Part shown: in pieces, positions 10,838 through 20,101 of the stretch
How positions within the stretch are numbered: the stretch's first letter is position 1
Layout of the letters: each line of letters starts with the position of its first letter
Source of the DNA: Lunasporangiospora selenospora
Lineage: Eukaryota; Mortierellomycota; Mortierellomycetes; Mortierellales; Mortierellaceae
Reading direction: 5' to 3'
DNA length: 21,695 bases
Assembly: GCA_015680635.1 (NCBI GenBank)
Contig: JAABOA010000169.1
Span: 1-21,695, forward strand
Translations under genes and position numbers: made by a program
The notes under the pieces: generated by a model
Database searches by the model: none
Told to the model about the DNA's origin: nothing
The model's input: only the letters and a program-made list of their open reading frames with translations

Positions 10838-12545
10838 TGGGAGAGGATGAAGAAGGGTTAATGGTCAAAAAACACGCTCAAGTCATGGATAGTAGCTTAG
10901 CGGCGATGCCACCATTATTATCCAGATATATTGCTTGCAAATTGTACAACATTACAATTCTTAAAAAAAAAAAAAAAAGACACTGCCAACTTGTCTCCTT
11001 CAATCCATCCAGTAAATATGAACGAAAACGCTCTAACTATGCCGCATAGTGGAGAAAAAATAGACCGTACCTCCTATCAGCTCTCTTTTGAAAGCCTTCT
11101 GTCTGCGTGTAGTTTTGATACTAATAGTCTCAGTAACTTTTTTTTCACCCGACATATGGGCAGTGTAGCCCTGGAGGAGGAAGGTGGAATGGAATCCAGA
11201 GAAATGTTTTTTTCAAGACACAATGTCACAAAGATGGAGGATGAGTGAAGAGGCGTCGTTGGTGTAAAATAAACCAAAATGGGTCAAATGAGATTGCGCA
11301 GCCGTGATTTCCCAGGTGGATGGCAGTGCTGAAGACGACATTTTTGAGAGAAAATATCTTCACGTCCACTTGCCCTTTCGACAAACGGAAAACTTAGAGA
11401 TCAAGAGTGAGAGAAAGGCTATTGAACAATGTTGTCTGTTTTGAATTTCCGTTGTCAATGAAATATCCTTTGGGTATCCTTCGCACTATTTTTATGTCGG
11501 CTTTGGATGACGTGCACTGTAGTGAATCAAAGAGTAGGATCGAGAATGTGATTTTCTCGCGTCTCCGCATATGCCTCCATATGGTACTCTCCATGGCACT
11601 ACACTATTAGAAGACCAACCCATTTGGCAAAGACGGGTGGTGAACCCAATAAGGATGGGTGATCTCTTGCATGGTGGAGGACAACAACTGAATCAGACGC
11701 TGTTAACGCTGTCTCCTCCTGAATGAACAAAGTTAACAACAGAGTCAGGAACAAACCTTGAAAGGAAACAAAAACGTGTCGTTAATAGTGCTATCTGTTT
11801 AAAATAGAAGGAGCCTGGTCGGTCACCTCCGCTATCCAAACGCGTATTCGCTATTGACTACACCACAGCAGCTATGCCGTAGCAAACCGCCTACTTCCTT
11901 GAAGGCCCATCGGGTCCGTGATTGACATTGCTTTGTGATACTCTAGTGGTGCATCTTGGTGATTCGCCCTTGGAAAATTTACTCCAAGGCTACAATATAA
12001 CAGAGACCCCTCATCTATTGCTTACCCTGCCTCCTAATTTTTGGGCTTTGGTGCTCGTCCACCTTTTTAAAGATATGGAGTAGAAAGTGTAGGAGTAATA
12101 CTTGGAATAATTTTAGGTCATTGATCGAATTGAGGATATCTCAAAAGACTATACAGATTTACTTGTGCATGACCAGCTTAGCCTATTATTGAGCCAGATG
12201 GCGCGCGGGTGACCTTGATTTCCACTTCTCCAAGCACTGTTCATAACCAAAAACTACAAATTTCCTGCATGCTAGAACTACAATAGCGCCCCCAGCGATC
12301 GGCTGGCTCTATCGAGTCAAGTGCCCCTACACTCTGTATTCAATGCCCTCAATGCCTCTGTTACCTCTACCCCTGTATTGGCAAGTAAACTACGCATAAA
12401 AATCAGCATCACTGGCGACAAACAACGAACCTGGCTCATGGTTGACCTTACCATTGGGTCGCCTATCGTGCGTGGCCTCTCTCCATGCAAGCTAACAAAG
12501 AGTTCTCACTTTCAGAAGGTCTCAGGCATCACTCCCATGACTCGT

Positions 12546-12593
12546 TTGTGGAAACTGTCCCCTGGCTTGTGGAAACTGTCCCCTGGCTTGTGG
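12546..12593 (+). repeat. 21-bp tandem repeat, about 2.3 copies
   Basis: Two identical 21-bp units (12546-12566 and 12567-12587), each starting TTGTGGAAAC and ending CCCCTGGC, are followed by the first six bases of a third. The unit length is a multiple of three, so open frames through it repeat a seven-residue block. The identity of the copies suggests recent slippage. Confidence 0.9.
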
Positions 12594-13182
12594 CAGTGAG
12601 ACGTGAGGGAATTGTTAAGGCCACTGCCCTCGACAAGAATACTCTGGTCAGTCGTTCGAAGTAAGCCTTGCTCGATCCCATGGAAAAAATCGCTCCAGTC
12701 CTCCTGGCCAATCATATACCATCTTTACAACGCCCACCCTGGTATGACCGGCTCCGCTATTGAAGGGAAAAAATAGCTCGATGCTACTAGCGCCAACCCT
12801 TTGAGCTTTACGACTAAAATTTCCCAAGCCCCCTCCCTCTTGCGCAGAGACAGTCAACAGACGCCCTTCTCGTAACTGACTCAATGCTAATCTAACAACA
12901 AAAATTCTCGATTATGGGCTAAAGAGCGGCGATCAGTGAGGAAAGAAATCTCTTTCAAATAAAATAAGCAGTTATTATCGGGTCCCTAAACCGTCATATT
13001 GGCTCCATGTCATCCTGCCATTACATGGCTGGAGCCCCGAGGGATACCAAAGTAAAATATGGGCAGTGTAGTGCTTGGGGTCAGCCTAACAAAAGCCTTG
13101 CGCTATACTTTTGTCCAAGATACCGCCACTTCTAGTGCCTATGACCTGCTACTCTCCCTGTTGATAGCTCGAGGAAAAACAT

Positions 13183-13220
13183 CCCCCCTCCCCTCCCCTC
13201 CCCTCCTCCCCTTTCTCCCT
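13183..13220 (+). repeat. C-rich tract (possible G-quadruplex on the minus strand)
   Basis: At least five runs of three or more C separated by one or a few T lie within 38 bp. The complementary strand therefore carries regularly spaced G4 runs, the pattern of an intramolecular G-quadruplex. No gene start lies nearby, so no regulatory target can be named. Confidence 0.6.
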
Positions 13221-14258
13221 CTATTCATTTGCAAAAATATGCCATGCCAGTAAACAGCGCGCCCTTGCTGGAAGTGGTTGGAACATCATACATGACACCG
13301 AGTAGGTTTCAATAGGAGCCGTGGCTCAATTTTCATAGACATTTGTATACCGTGGCTGAAGCGCAAGCGTTCTTTTCTGTTGCGAACCTTGTTGGTAGCC
13401 TGTGACACATTCAACTTAACTCGCACTTGTCTAGCCGCCGATGCCTCTGCATGTTTCCCATATTTGATACTTATACATAGACTACTGCAAATATGGGTCT
13501 ATAGTCGACAATAGTACACGTTTCCTCACCATTGGGCCGTTAGGATTTCAAACACAGAATTTGAGACCATGCAACGGAATCCTGTCTATTCAGTTCGCTG
13601 CAAGGGGCAACAACGGATTTGTTAATTTTTCCTCTTCTATCCCGATGTCCAGATGAGGATATGGGCGCTGCATGACGATGGCTGCGTTTCCTTGTCGTCT
13701 TTCCTTGAGCCTTTATCTACACTTCCAGCCCAATCATTTGAACGCTAATACCTTGTGTACATTATATTGAGGATACAGTACGGATCCTCCTACGCTTAGG
13801 TAGGGAGGCACAATCTAGCCTAAATCCTGATCCATGGGGTGCCTGCAGGCTTCTAGAGACGCCCACCTTTTCTTGATATCCAAATGGGGGGTTACAAAGA
13901 TGTTCTAGTGCTGAAGTGAGTCGGATGTCTATTTGAAATTCATAGGAGGGTTGACTGTATAGAAAACAACCCATCAAAGCTTTGGCGTTTTTGCCTCAAT
14001 CACACATCCTTCAGCTTATTTGATTGGACTCTATAAATTTCTTCCCCCCGTATGACTCCACTCCACGCCATATCCTTTGCCCCTTCTGTCCTTTCAAGTT
14101 TTGTCCAGTAATCGGGAGCACGCGCCATTGGCTTCAAGCCTACTGCTATCCTTCCCCCGAGTTATGATGCACAGGCATGATCTAGGCGATGCCGGTAGTA
14201 TGTAGAAATGCGGTGTGCGTGAACAACGCACCTTCAGCGGTCCAAGTTGAGCAAATAA

Positions 14259-14278
14259 TAGCCCATTTGAATGGGCTA
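14259..14278. promoter_or_regulatory. Perfect 9-bp inverted repeat upstream of the secreted-protein TATA box
   Basis: TAGCCCATT (14259-14267) and AATGGGCTA (14270-14278) are exact reverse complements separated by TG. The element ends 33 bp before the TATA box at 14312. Such a spacing fits a dimeric transcription factor site, but no factor can be named from sequence. Confidence 0.5.
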
Positions 14279-14311
14279 GGGCATTGAAAGGGAGACGAGG
14301 CGATCTAAAGG

Positions 14312-14318
14312 TATAAAA
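14312..14318 (+). promoter_or_regulatory. TATA box of the secreted cysteine-rich gene
   Basis: A canonical TATAAAA lies 252 bp before the ATG. About 25-35 bp downstream begins a C/A/T-rich leader typical of a highly expressed fungal gene, so transcription probably starts near 14340-14350. Confidence 0.75.
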
Positions 14319-14419
14319 GACGCTGAGATTTGCACCACAAAATTCAAATCATCACCAGCTTCTTTTCCTTCCTTCATACCAAGAACAACTCCCTCTCAAG
14401 AATCACTTAAACAACTCTT

Positions 14420-14545
14420 GTAAGAATTCCACACAACCCACCAAAACATCTTCATGAAATTGTTCCTCGATGTTGAGAAATTCCGGAAAAGGACCACCAT
14501 TAGAGTGTCAACGCGTTTTAATCTCACTGAATTTTCTACTTGTAG
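14420..14545 (+). other. Intron in the 5' untranslated leader
   Basis: The donor GTAAGAAT at 14420 and the pyrimidine-rich acceptor ending ACTTGTAG at 14545 bound a 126-nt intron just 18 nt before the start codon of the secreted protein. It removes the upstream ATG at 14454, whose long frame would otherwise overlap the true CDS. Confidence 0.7.
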
Positions 14546-14563
14546 CCTTCAACCATCTTCAAC

Positions 14564-14830
14564 ATGCACAAGTCCATCCTCTTCCTTGCCGCCATTGTCC
14601 TCGGCTCCGCTGCTGTCCAAGCTGAATCTGGTTCCTGGTGCTACAGCCCCAAGAACGAGAAGTTCTGGGGTCAGGCCTCCGCCGAGTGCTGTCGCCCTGC
14701 TGGCGGCAGCATGGGGGGCGACCGCCGCTGCTACGGCCTTAATGGAGACTTGGGCAAGTGCCGTGCCTTTTACGCCTGCTGCATTGACACCTGGGGGAGC
14801 GGTAACCACTACGATAATGCCTGCTACTAA
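14564..14830 (+). CDS. Small secreted cysteine-rich protein (88 aa)
   Basis: A complete single-exon coding sequence of 88 residues. Residues 1-20 form a classic signal peptide (Lys at position 3, hydrophobic core ILFLAAIVLG, AVQA cleavage site), so the product is exported. The mature 68 residues contain eight cysteines at 26, 42, 43, 56, 66, 72, 73 and 87, including two CC pairs, enough for four disulfides. Aromatic and glycine residues are frequent (KFWGQAS, CYGLNGDLGKC, FYACC). The layout resembles small secreted proteins seen across fungi with an N-terminal WCYS motif and CC pairs; I cannot assign a named family or activity. Codons are strongly C-ending, unlike the surrounding AT-rich DNA, and with the TATA box and leader intron this suggests high expression. 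A defence, effector or cell-wall role is speculation. Confidence 0.9.
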   Translation: MHKSILFLAAIVLGSAAVQAESGSWCYSPKNEKFWGQASAECCRPAGGSMGGDRRCYGLNGDLGKCRAFYACCIDTWGSGNHYDNACY

Positions 14831-14920
14831 AGCAATATGGGATCGTATCGGGATAAACTACCTCTTCTCGACCCCAGTCGTCTTTTTCAGGCCATTCGAG
14901 GGCCCTCAATTCCCGAACAC

Positions 14921-14926
14921 AATAAA
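14921..14926 (+). terminator. Polyadenylation signal AATAAA
   Basis: A canonical AATAAA 91 bp after the stop codon of the secreted cysteine-rich protein, followed by T-rich sequence near 15025-15065. It fits the 3' end of that transcript. Confidence 0.6.
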
Positions 14927-16169
14927 TCCTCTGTCAGTCACTGACTGTTAGCTCCCACAACTCAACTGAGACGGATCAAAATATATCTATAGAAACGTCT
15001 CTAGTTATTCTTCTGGAGTACACTTTCTTTCTTTTTCCTTTTTTTCCCTTTCTTTTTCATTTTTTTACCCTGATACGATCTTGATTTCCTCCGCTGCAGC
15101 AATATTCCTCAAAAACAGAATAAGGTGAATCTGTCGACCTCTTGATTCATTGCAAAGCATATTCAGTACTGTCGAAGCTGGACTATGGTGAGGGAGGGAG
15201 AGGGTGAGAGAATTGCACGTGAATGTGGACGTGTACACCTGTAACAAAGGGAAAGCCATGTAACTCTGTCTCACTAGGCTTCCCTTTCCAAAGGTTTCTG
15301 TCCTGCGGGATCTAGTCAAGTGGCGCCATTAGCACGACATACTAGAGATCAAAGAGTATTGTAATGCAAGGGGGCACAAAAGATTTAACTCCATTGCGAC
15401 TCTATACCTCATCTGAGGAATGTATGGTGGTCTCAGGTGACCCCCAGCTCGACCCCTCTTGCCAGCCAAACTCTGGATGTCGTTGGTCTTCCCCCCTCCC
15501 CCATTTTATTTTTTCAACTTTGTTCAAAACACGGCCTCTCAGACTTTTGAGGCATAGTCACACCTGACATTCTAATACACCACGAGAACGTATCCGTAGT
15601 TTAACTATTTATTTGTGCTGAGGGAGAATGTGCAACACCAACGTCATCTCAGCGAAAACAGCTTTGGAGATGCCTGCCACTAAGTCAAGCCAGCCTCTTA
15701 ATGAGGTGGAACCAGCCTTGACCATGCCTTCTTTATTATTGACCAATTTTTTGAGTTTCGAAACCTGAAGTCAACATAAGATCAATAAATCCTGGTACTC
15801 GGCGGTACTATGGCTACAATCGCCTACACGGAAATGGAGTAAGTATTCTCAGACTATTTAGTTTTCATGGTTGTGGTGATGATGACAAGGCTGGGAATGA
15901 GATGGAGATGGGGAGACGGAGGGAGTGAGAGTGAGAGTGAGAAAAGGTGCAAGAAGGTTGATTTCTATCATTTAGAAGAGATTTGTGAAGAGATGTCAAG
16001 TATCTCTATCCTGTCAGACTTTCCTATTCCTAATCTACTCTGGAAAGCTTAGTGGAATGATCATTGGTACTGTATGAATGAACCAGAGGCCTTAATCTGA
16101 AGAGCCTCTACATTTTAAAAGAAAAAAAGCCTTGGTATCACACTACGGATGGATAGACTGATCTCTCCT
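14927..16169. other. Intergenic stretch without supported gene
   Basis: Pyrimidine-rich sequence at about 15025-15065 and an A/G-rich stretch at 15895-15960. An ATG at 15810 is followed after ten codons by a good donor (GTAAGT at 15840), but I found no matching downstream exon. Nothing else is recognisable. Confidence 0.4.
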
Positions 16170-16676
16170 CTATCCCAACTTTTGAAGCACAAGTTGGATA
16201 CTACTGGGATCGAGTCTCAAATGCAAATTGAGCATTCCTGCTACAGTGAATCTATTTAGTGAGTAATAGAGTCGTACCTTCTACTATTTTCATGAGTTGC
16301 TCATATGTCTTTGCTGCAATTGAAATCGATATTGAAACTCCATGAGGACAGTTGAAAGCTTTATAAAAGGATTCATTGAATGTGACGCTCTTTTGTCCGA
16401 GGCATCCACGCTGAAAAAATTGTTGTCGGGATGGCACTATTGATGCTGCAATAGGCCAAGGCAGAAACAAGGTAATAGCAAGGGAAACTTCATTACCATT
16501 GACTCATATTCAAAGGATTGGAAAATCATGGTTTGAAAGTGAAGATACTCTCTGTCTGACTCTTCCTTGGTAGCCAATCTGGGGATCTGATGTAGATGCT
16601 AGCCTCCTTGTTATTTTCTCATTCTCCTATCTACAGCGTCGATCAGCAAAGAGACCATTCCGCTCGATTGGCTCAT
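16170..16676 (-). CDS. Unrecognised short four-exon gene (possibly the 3' end of a larger one)
   Basis: Three consecutive exons read in frame to a stop: 16586-16497 (IPRLATKEESDREYLHFQTM...), 16410-16278 (RGCLGQKSVTFNESFYKAFN... to MKIVEG) and 16240-16170 (AGMLNLHLRLDPSSIQLVLQ..., stop TAG). Introns 16496-16411 (GTAATG...TTTTTTCAG) and 16277-16241 (GTACGA...TGTAG, 37 nt) have standard ends, and the 294 nt of exon are an exact multiple of three. A possible first exon at 16676-16635 begins with ATG and joins through a 48-nt intron, giving 111 residues in all. I do not recognise the product; the C-terminus is leucine-rich and predicted helical by eye. An A18-19 run (about 16734-16752) lies just upstream and argues against coding continuing there. 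It may instead be the 3' end of a decayed gene whose other exons lie at 17.2-17.75 kb. Confidence 0.42.
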
Positions 16677-17197
16677 ACACGTCCTTCCGTATCGTTATCG
16701 TTAGTTGTCAAGCAATCTAGAATACCATGGGATAAAAAAAAAAAAAAAAAAAGTATTGGTAAATTAGCCAACAGCCGTCGCCAATCATTAGAGCTCTGGT
16801 TTTCCTCTCGTGTTTGCAAATGGATGGATGGATATATAGTTTTCCCGCTCCAATCGTCGAGTTCTCACTCGCAACGGCTCTCAACCTGCGAGATAAGTGA
16901 CCGACAATGTACGTACTTGTTTACTGAAATACTGCCAGAGTGGTTTGTCATTGTTGTTATTGCTGTGCGTTGCCCTCGCACAGACATCCTAACCATTGAA
17001 CCTTTGTTATTGTCCACGAGCGATGCATTAGTAGGGGCCAATTTAAACCAGGCATGGAAGTAAGCTCTACTCTGTGAAGTGACAGTAGAGTCCTGACTGA
17101 CAACCTTCAGTATATTTGTAGAATGTTAACACGCTGCAGAATGATCCAACCTAAAAAAGAGTATAACTACTAACTAAACAATACTATCACATTGTAT

Positions 17198-17749
17198 TTA
17201 GTTGGCTAAAACCCCGTTCTTGCACGCCGATGATATCAATACCCATTGCAACCTCGTCAACTTTGTTAAGACTAGACTCAGCAATTCTGAATTAGCAGCT
17301 ATATCTGATGAGATCTGTAATGGACGTAGAGATGATGAAGCAGCATAGACCGTACCTCAATGAAATTAGGGTGTGCCCAAATCATTAGAAATGCTGATGA
17401 GGAGCACAAAGTCAAGGGTTGAGGAGAGATAGAGATAGAGAAGAAGAGAAATACGACATTTTGCGAGTTAAGAATTTACTGCCCGTAGAGGTTCAAAAAC
17501 CGGCAATTTAGTCTTATCTCTATTCAAAGCATTCAATAGGGATGTCCAAAAGCATGTGCCTCACCAATGCGTTATTATACTAAGGGAATTCTCTTGAAAG
17601 TCTGGGGATCAGTCGGAATATGGAAAATGTATTGTGAGTCATTCAGTGATCGGGAAAGTGAAGCACCGTGGGAAGGGGGGAGGACCTTTAAAAACAATCG
17701 CCATATTGGAGTATTCCCAGGTCTCATTGTCACACCAACTATCATCTAA
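17198..17749 (-). pseudogene. Degenerate coding fragments of an unrecognised multi-exon gene
   Basis: Several stretches translate like real protein. From 17749 to 17579 an open frame contains MAIVFKGPPPSHGA..., then SQYIFHIPTDPQTFKRIPLV, ending in TAA at 17578-17576. About 17530-17480, in another frame, reads NALNRDKTKLPVFEPLRAVNS. At 17389-17356, FLMIWAHPNFIE ends at a GTACGG donor and joins in phase 0, across a 41-nt intron, to 17314-17198 (ISSDIAANSELLSLVLTKLTR..., stop TAA). The phrases DPQTFKRIPL and LPFLEPLR-like text recall the N-termini of large Mortierella proteins that I cannot name with certainty. I found no splice pattern that links all blocks in one frame, so a pseudogene or a gene with unseen exons is equally possible. 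Confidence 0.35.
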
Positions 17750-18777
17750 CTATTGTCTCATGAGGTTGCTCCTTCATCCTTTGTACCGAAATTACAACGA
17801 GCTTTTCCTTATTTGCGTACCTATAGCATACATTCATGAATCTCAGTGTAAGGTACGTACACTAATTGACACGCGGCTCTTTTTGCACAAAAATAGTTCC
17901 CAATGTGGAAGACGGTATTTGTATTGAAAGGTTAGAGGCTGATAGGTTTCCTTGATGGAATCTTGCCCATCCTTTTGAACATTAAAAGATATTTCCTACC
18001 TGATTAACTCTAGCTAGGAAGTGTTGGCTTTAGTCGTGGTGGGTTGTTCAAATTAGACGAAGCTCGTGCCTTTACATCGGTGTTCTCTATTATTTTGATT
18101 ACGAACTTTCTCCACTAACAATCATATAAGCAAGACTAAAACAAATAACTAAGATATCAATGACCGTCGCTGTGCAGCAGTAGTACTCCACTGCTGTCGC
18201 AGCTAGCGTAACAGAAGTCCCGCAATACAATTGTCGTTTTTTTAGTGGATTGCGGCCTATCCTCCATCACTTCCAAATGTCGATGGCCTGCCGGGCTATT
18301 CGGTAAGATATTCCCCCCCCCCCATGGCATTGCAAAGTAATTGCCCGTTCCATGGCTAGGGGATACGATCGTTGGTACGTGCGCCCTTTCTCCATACTAT
18401 CTTACCCAGGCGTCCTTAATAATAAGAATATTTGCCCCTCCTCCATCGTCCCTTAGCTCCGCATCCGCCCCCTTGCATACACCAATATTAAGGGCATAAA
18501 AGGGGAGAGAGAGTAGATAAAGTTAAGGAGATATAGGAAGGAAATATAGGAAGGAAAGAAAGTAAGGGGTTAAAGAAGGGGTCCATCGCGAAAGAGAAGA
18601 TGGCATCATCCATGAGTGACATTATGCCTCTGTTCAAATCCATTTTACATTTATACCCTCTTTATCCTCTTTCTATCTTCTAAAAAAGTTCACAGCTCCA
18701 ACTTCTAACACACCCCACAGCTCCAACTCCCCATAAACTTTCACAGACCCAACTACCCATACGCTTTCTCAGCAACG
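17750..18777. other. Gap, then promoter-like region of the putative micro-exon gene
   Basis: 17.75-18.45 kb shows nothing assignable apart from a C11 run at 18313-18323. From 18494 there is a TATA-like GCATAAAAGG and a purine-rich stretch with repeated ATATAGGAAGGA (about 18530-18553). The sequence then becomes C/A/T-rich (18640-18777), with CACAGCTCCAACT repeated at about 18691 and 18715, the composition of a fungal 5' leader. An ATG at 18600 could start an upstream exon. Confidence 0.45.
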
Positions 18778-19835
18778 ATTGCGTCTACTGTTCGATCGGC
18801 CACCTTCCTTTTGATTGCCCTGGCTATGGTCACTTCTACAGCTCATGCAGCTCCAATGTAAAAGCTCTTTTATGGCCCTTGCACACGACACAGGGCACCA
18901 TCCGCTTCATCTTTATTTAGTGGCACGTACTGGGCATAGTCCAGCTTGACGCCTGATTTCTCACGATATTTGCCCTGTAATTTTGTATTCACTTTCTCTT
19001 CTCGCCTTCACACTCCTTCTGTCCATGGCCAATAGCCCGTAAGAGAATGCTCTCTATCATAAATGCGATGAACCATGCATCCTCCAATGTCCATGATTAC
19101 TCACTGCATCCACCTTTTGTTCTTCAACTTTTCGTCTCAACACTCCTTTTGCTCGTGACCGATAGCTTGTAAGAACATGATCTCTATCATAAATGCCATG
19201 AACTGGGTCTCCTCTATTGTCCATGATTACTCACTGGCATCCGCCTTTTATTCTTCTACTTTTCGTCTTCACATCCCTTTTGCTCATGACAAATAGCAGG
19301 TATGAACATTTCTCTGACAGAGACACCATGTACTGTGTCTCCATCATTGCCCATGATTACTCACAGTACCCACCTTTCTCTCTTCTACTTTTCATTTCCA
19401 CACTCCTTTTGCTCATGACCGATAGCATATAAGAACATGATCTCTGTCATAAATGCCATGAACTGTGTCTCCACCATTATCCATGGTTACTCACTGCATC
19501 CACCATTTTTTCTTCTATTTTTTGTCATCACATCCCTTTTGCTCATAACCGGTAGCCGGTAAGAACATGATCTCTATCATAAATGGCATGAACTATATCC
19601 CTCCATTGTCGATGATTACTCACAGCCTCTGTCTTTACTTTTGTACTTTTCGTCTTCACACTCTTTTTATCTATGACCAATAGCCCATAAGAACAACTTA
19701 TTTGTACGATATGCCACGCATGGTGTCCCTTCCATCTTTGCGTATGGTTACTTACAGCTTGCGCCCTTTACTTTTCTACTTTTCGCCATCGCCGTACTAT
19801 CGTGCATGACCAATAGCGATCAAGAATATTTTTAA
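18778..19835 (+). CDS. Putative micro-exon gene for a tiny secreted peptide (or its decayed remains)
   Basis: The first exon, 18778-18857, encodes a convincing signal peptide (basic start, core ATFLLIALAMV, TSTAHA cleavage site, then AP) and ends at a GTAAAA donor in phase 2. Unspliced, it meets TAA at once. Intron-like units follow: 18858-18920, 18927-19035, 19039-19165, 19169-19296, 19300-19425, 19429-19555, 19559-19683 and 19687-19816. The exons between them are one of 6 nt (TGGCAC) and then 3 nt each (CCC, CTT, CAG, CAT, CCG, CCC), all keeping phase 2. After the last TAG (19816) the frame reads D-Q-E-Y-F-stop (TAA at 19833-19835). Units beginning at 19429 and 19687 have AT in place of GT, so splicing would skip them. 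Using only good donors, the tail after the signal peptide is APIGTPFSRDQEYF. The expected ATG is ATT. A pseudogene or a chance repeat is possible; no transcript evidence is available. Confidence 0.4.
18927..19816 (+). repeat. Tandem array of about 130-bp intron-like units (six clear copies plus one diverged)
   Basis: The ATAG/GTAG boundaries recur at 19035, 19165, 19296, 19425, 19555, 19683 and 19816, a period of 128-133 bp. Shared blocks in order: GTAAGAACATGATCTCT, CATAAATGCCATGAACT, GTCCATGATTACTCAC, a pyrimidine-rich half with CTTCTACTTTTCGTCTTCAC, and CCTTTTGCTCATGACCGATAG. The first (18927-19035) and last (19687-19816) units are the most diverged, as expected of an old array with internal homogenisation. 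The period is not a multiple of three and stops occur in all frames, so the units themselves are not protein-coding. Confidence 0.9.
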
Positions 19836-20101
19836 TGCCGGATTGACATTGTTGAGGTGTATCCATTTGGCCCGTCTGTTCAAGATTGAGAAATATCGCT
19901 GTCGTCCCACTTGGCTTGCGCCCGCAAACTCAGCATTTTTGTTATCCTGTTTTCATTAAAAATACTGATGCTATTACTGTGTATTACAGATATCAATGAA
20001 ATGCAGTTGACACTTTGGAGATTGTGTATTGATTAAAGCAAAGTAAGAGAGGAAAAAAAGGACGCCAGTCTTATTTGCACAAAGCTCTTGGCATTGACTC
20101 T

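Larger units (their letters stand above)
10838..14258. other. Large gene-poor region
   Basis: The first about 430 bp is the likely 3' UTR of the membrane-protein gene: an A15 run at about 10964-10978 and AATAAA at 11268-11273. Beyond that I see no supported gene in about 3 kb. Short open frames (for example 11394-11594 minus, 12321-12599 plus, 13059-13253 plus, 13762-13977 minus) show no motif. A 21-bp tandem repeat and a C-rich tract are listed separately. Confidence 0.5.

Noticed and set aside
12321-12599. Frame resembling a retroelement aspartic protease region (KISITGDKQRTWLMVD)
   Set aside because: The D-S/T-G catalytic motif is absent, the frame ends in the 21-bp repeat, and no reverse transcriptase or integrase motif is visible nearby.
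14454-14951. 165-codon plus-strand frame overlapping the secreted-protein gene
   Set aside because: Its ATG lies inside the proposed leader intron and its reading is a shifted frame of the cysteine-rich CDS.
16596-17063. 155-codon plus-strand frame
   Set aside because: It runs through an A18-19 homopolymer (poly-Lys) and opposes better-supported minus-strand exons.
19217-19432. Open frame through the 130-bp array with a repeating hydrophobic pattern (FTSLLLMT, ISTLLLLMT)
   Set aside because: The repeat period is not a multiple of three and stops occur within the next unit; the pattern is the translation of the pyrimidine-rich half of the repeat.
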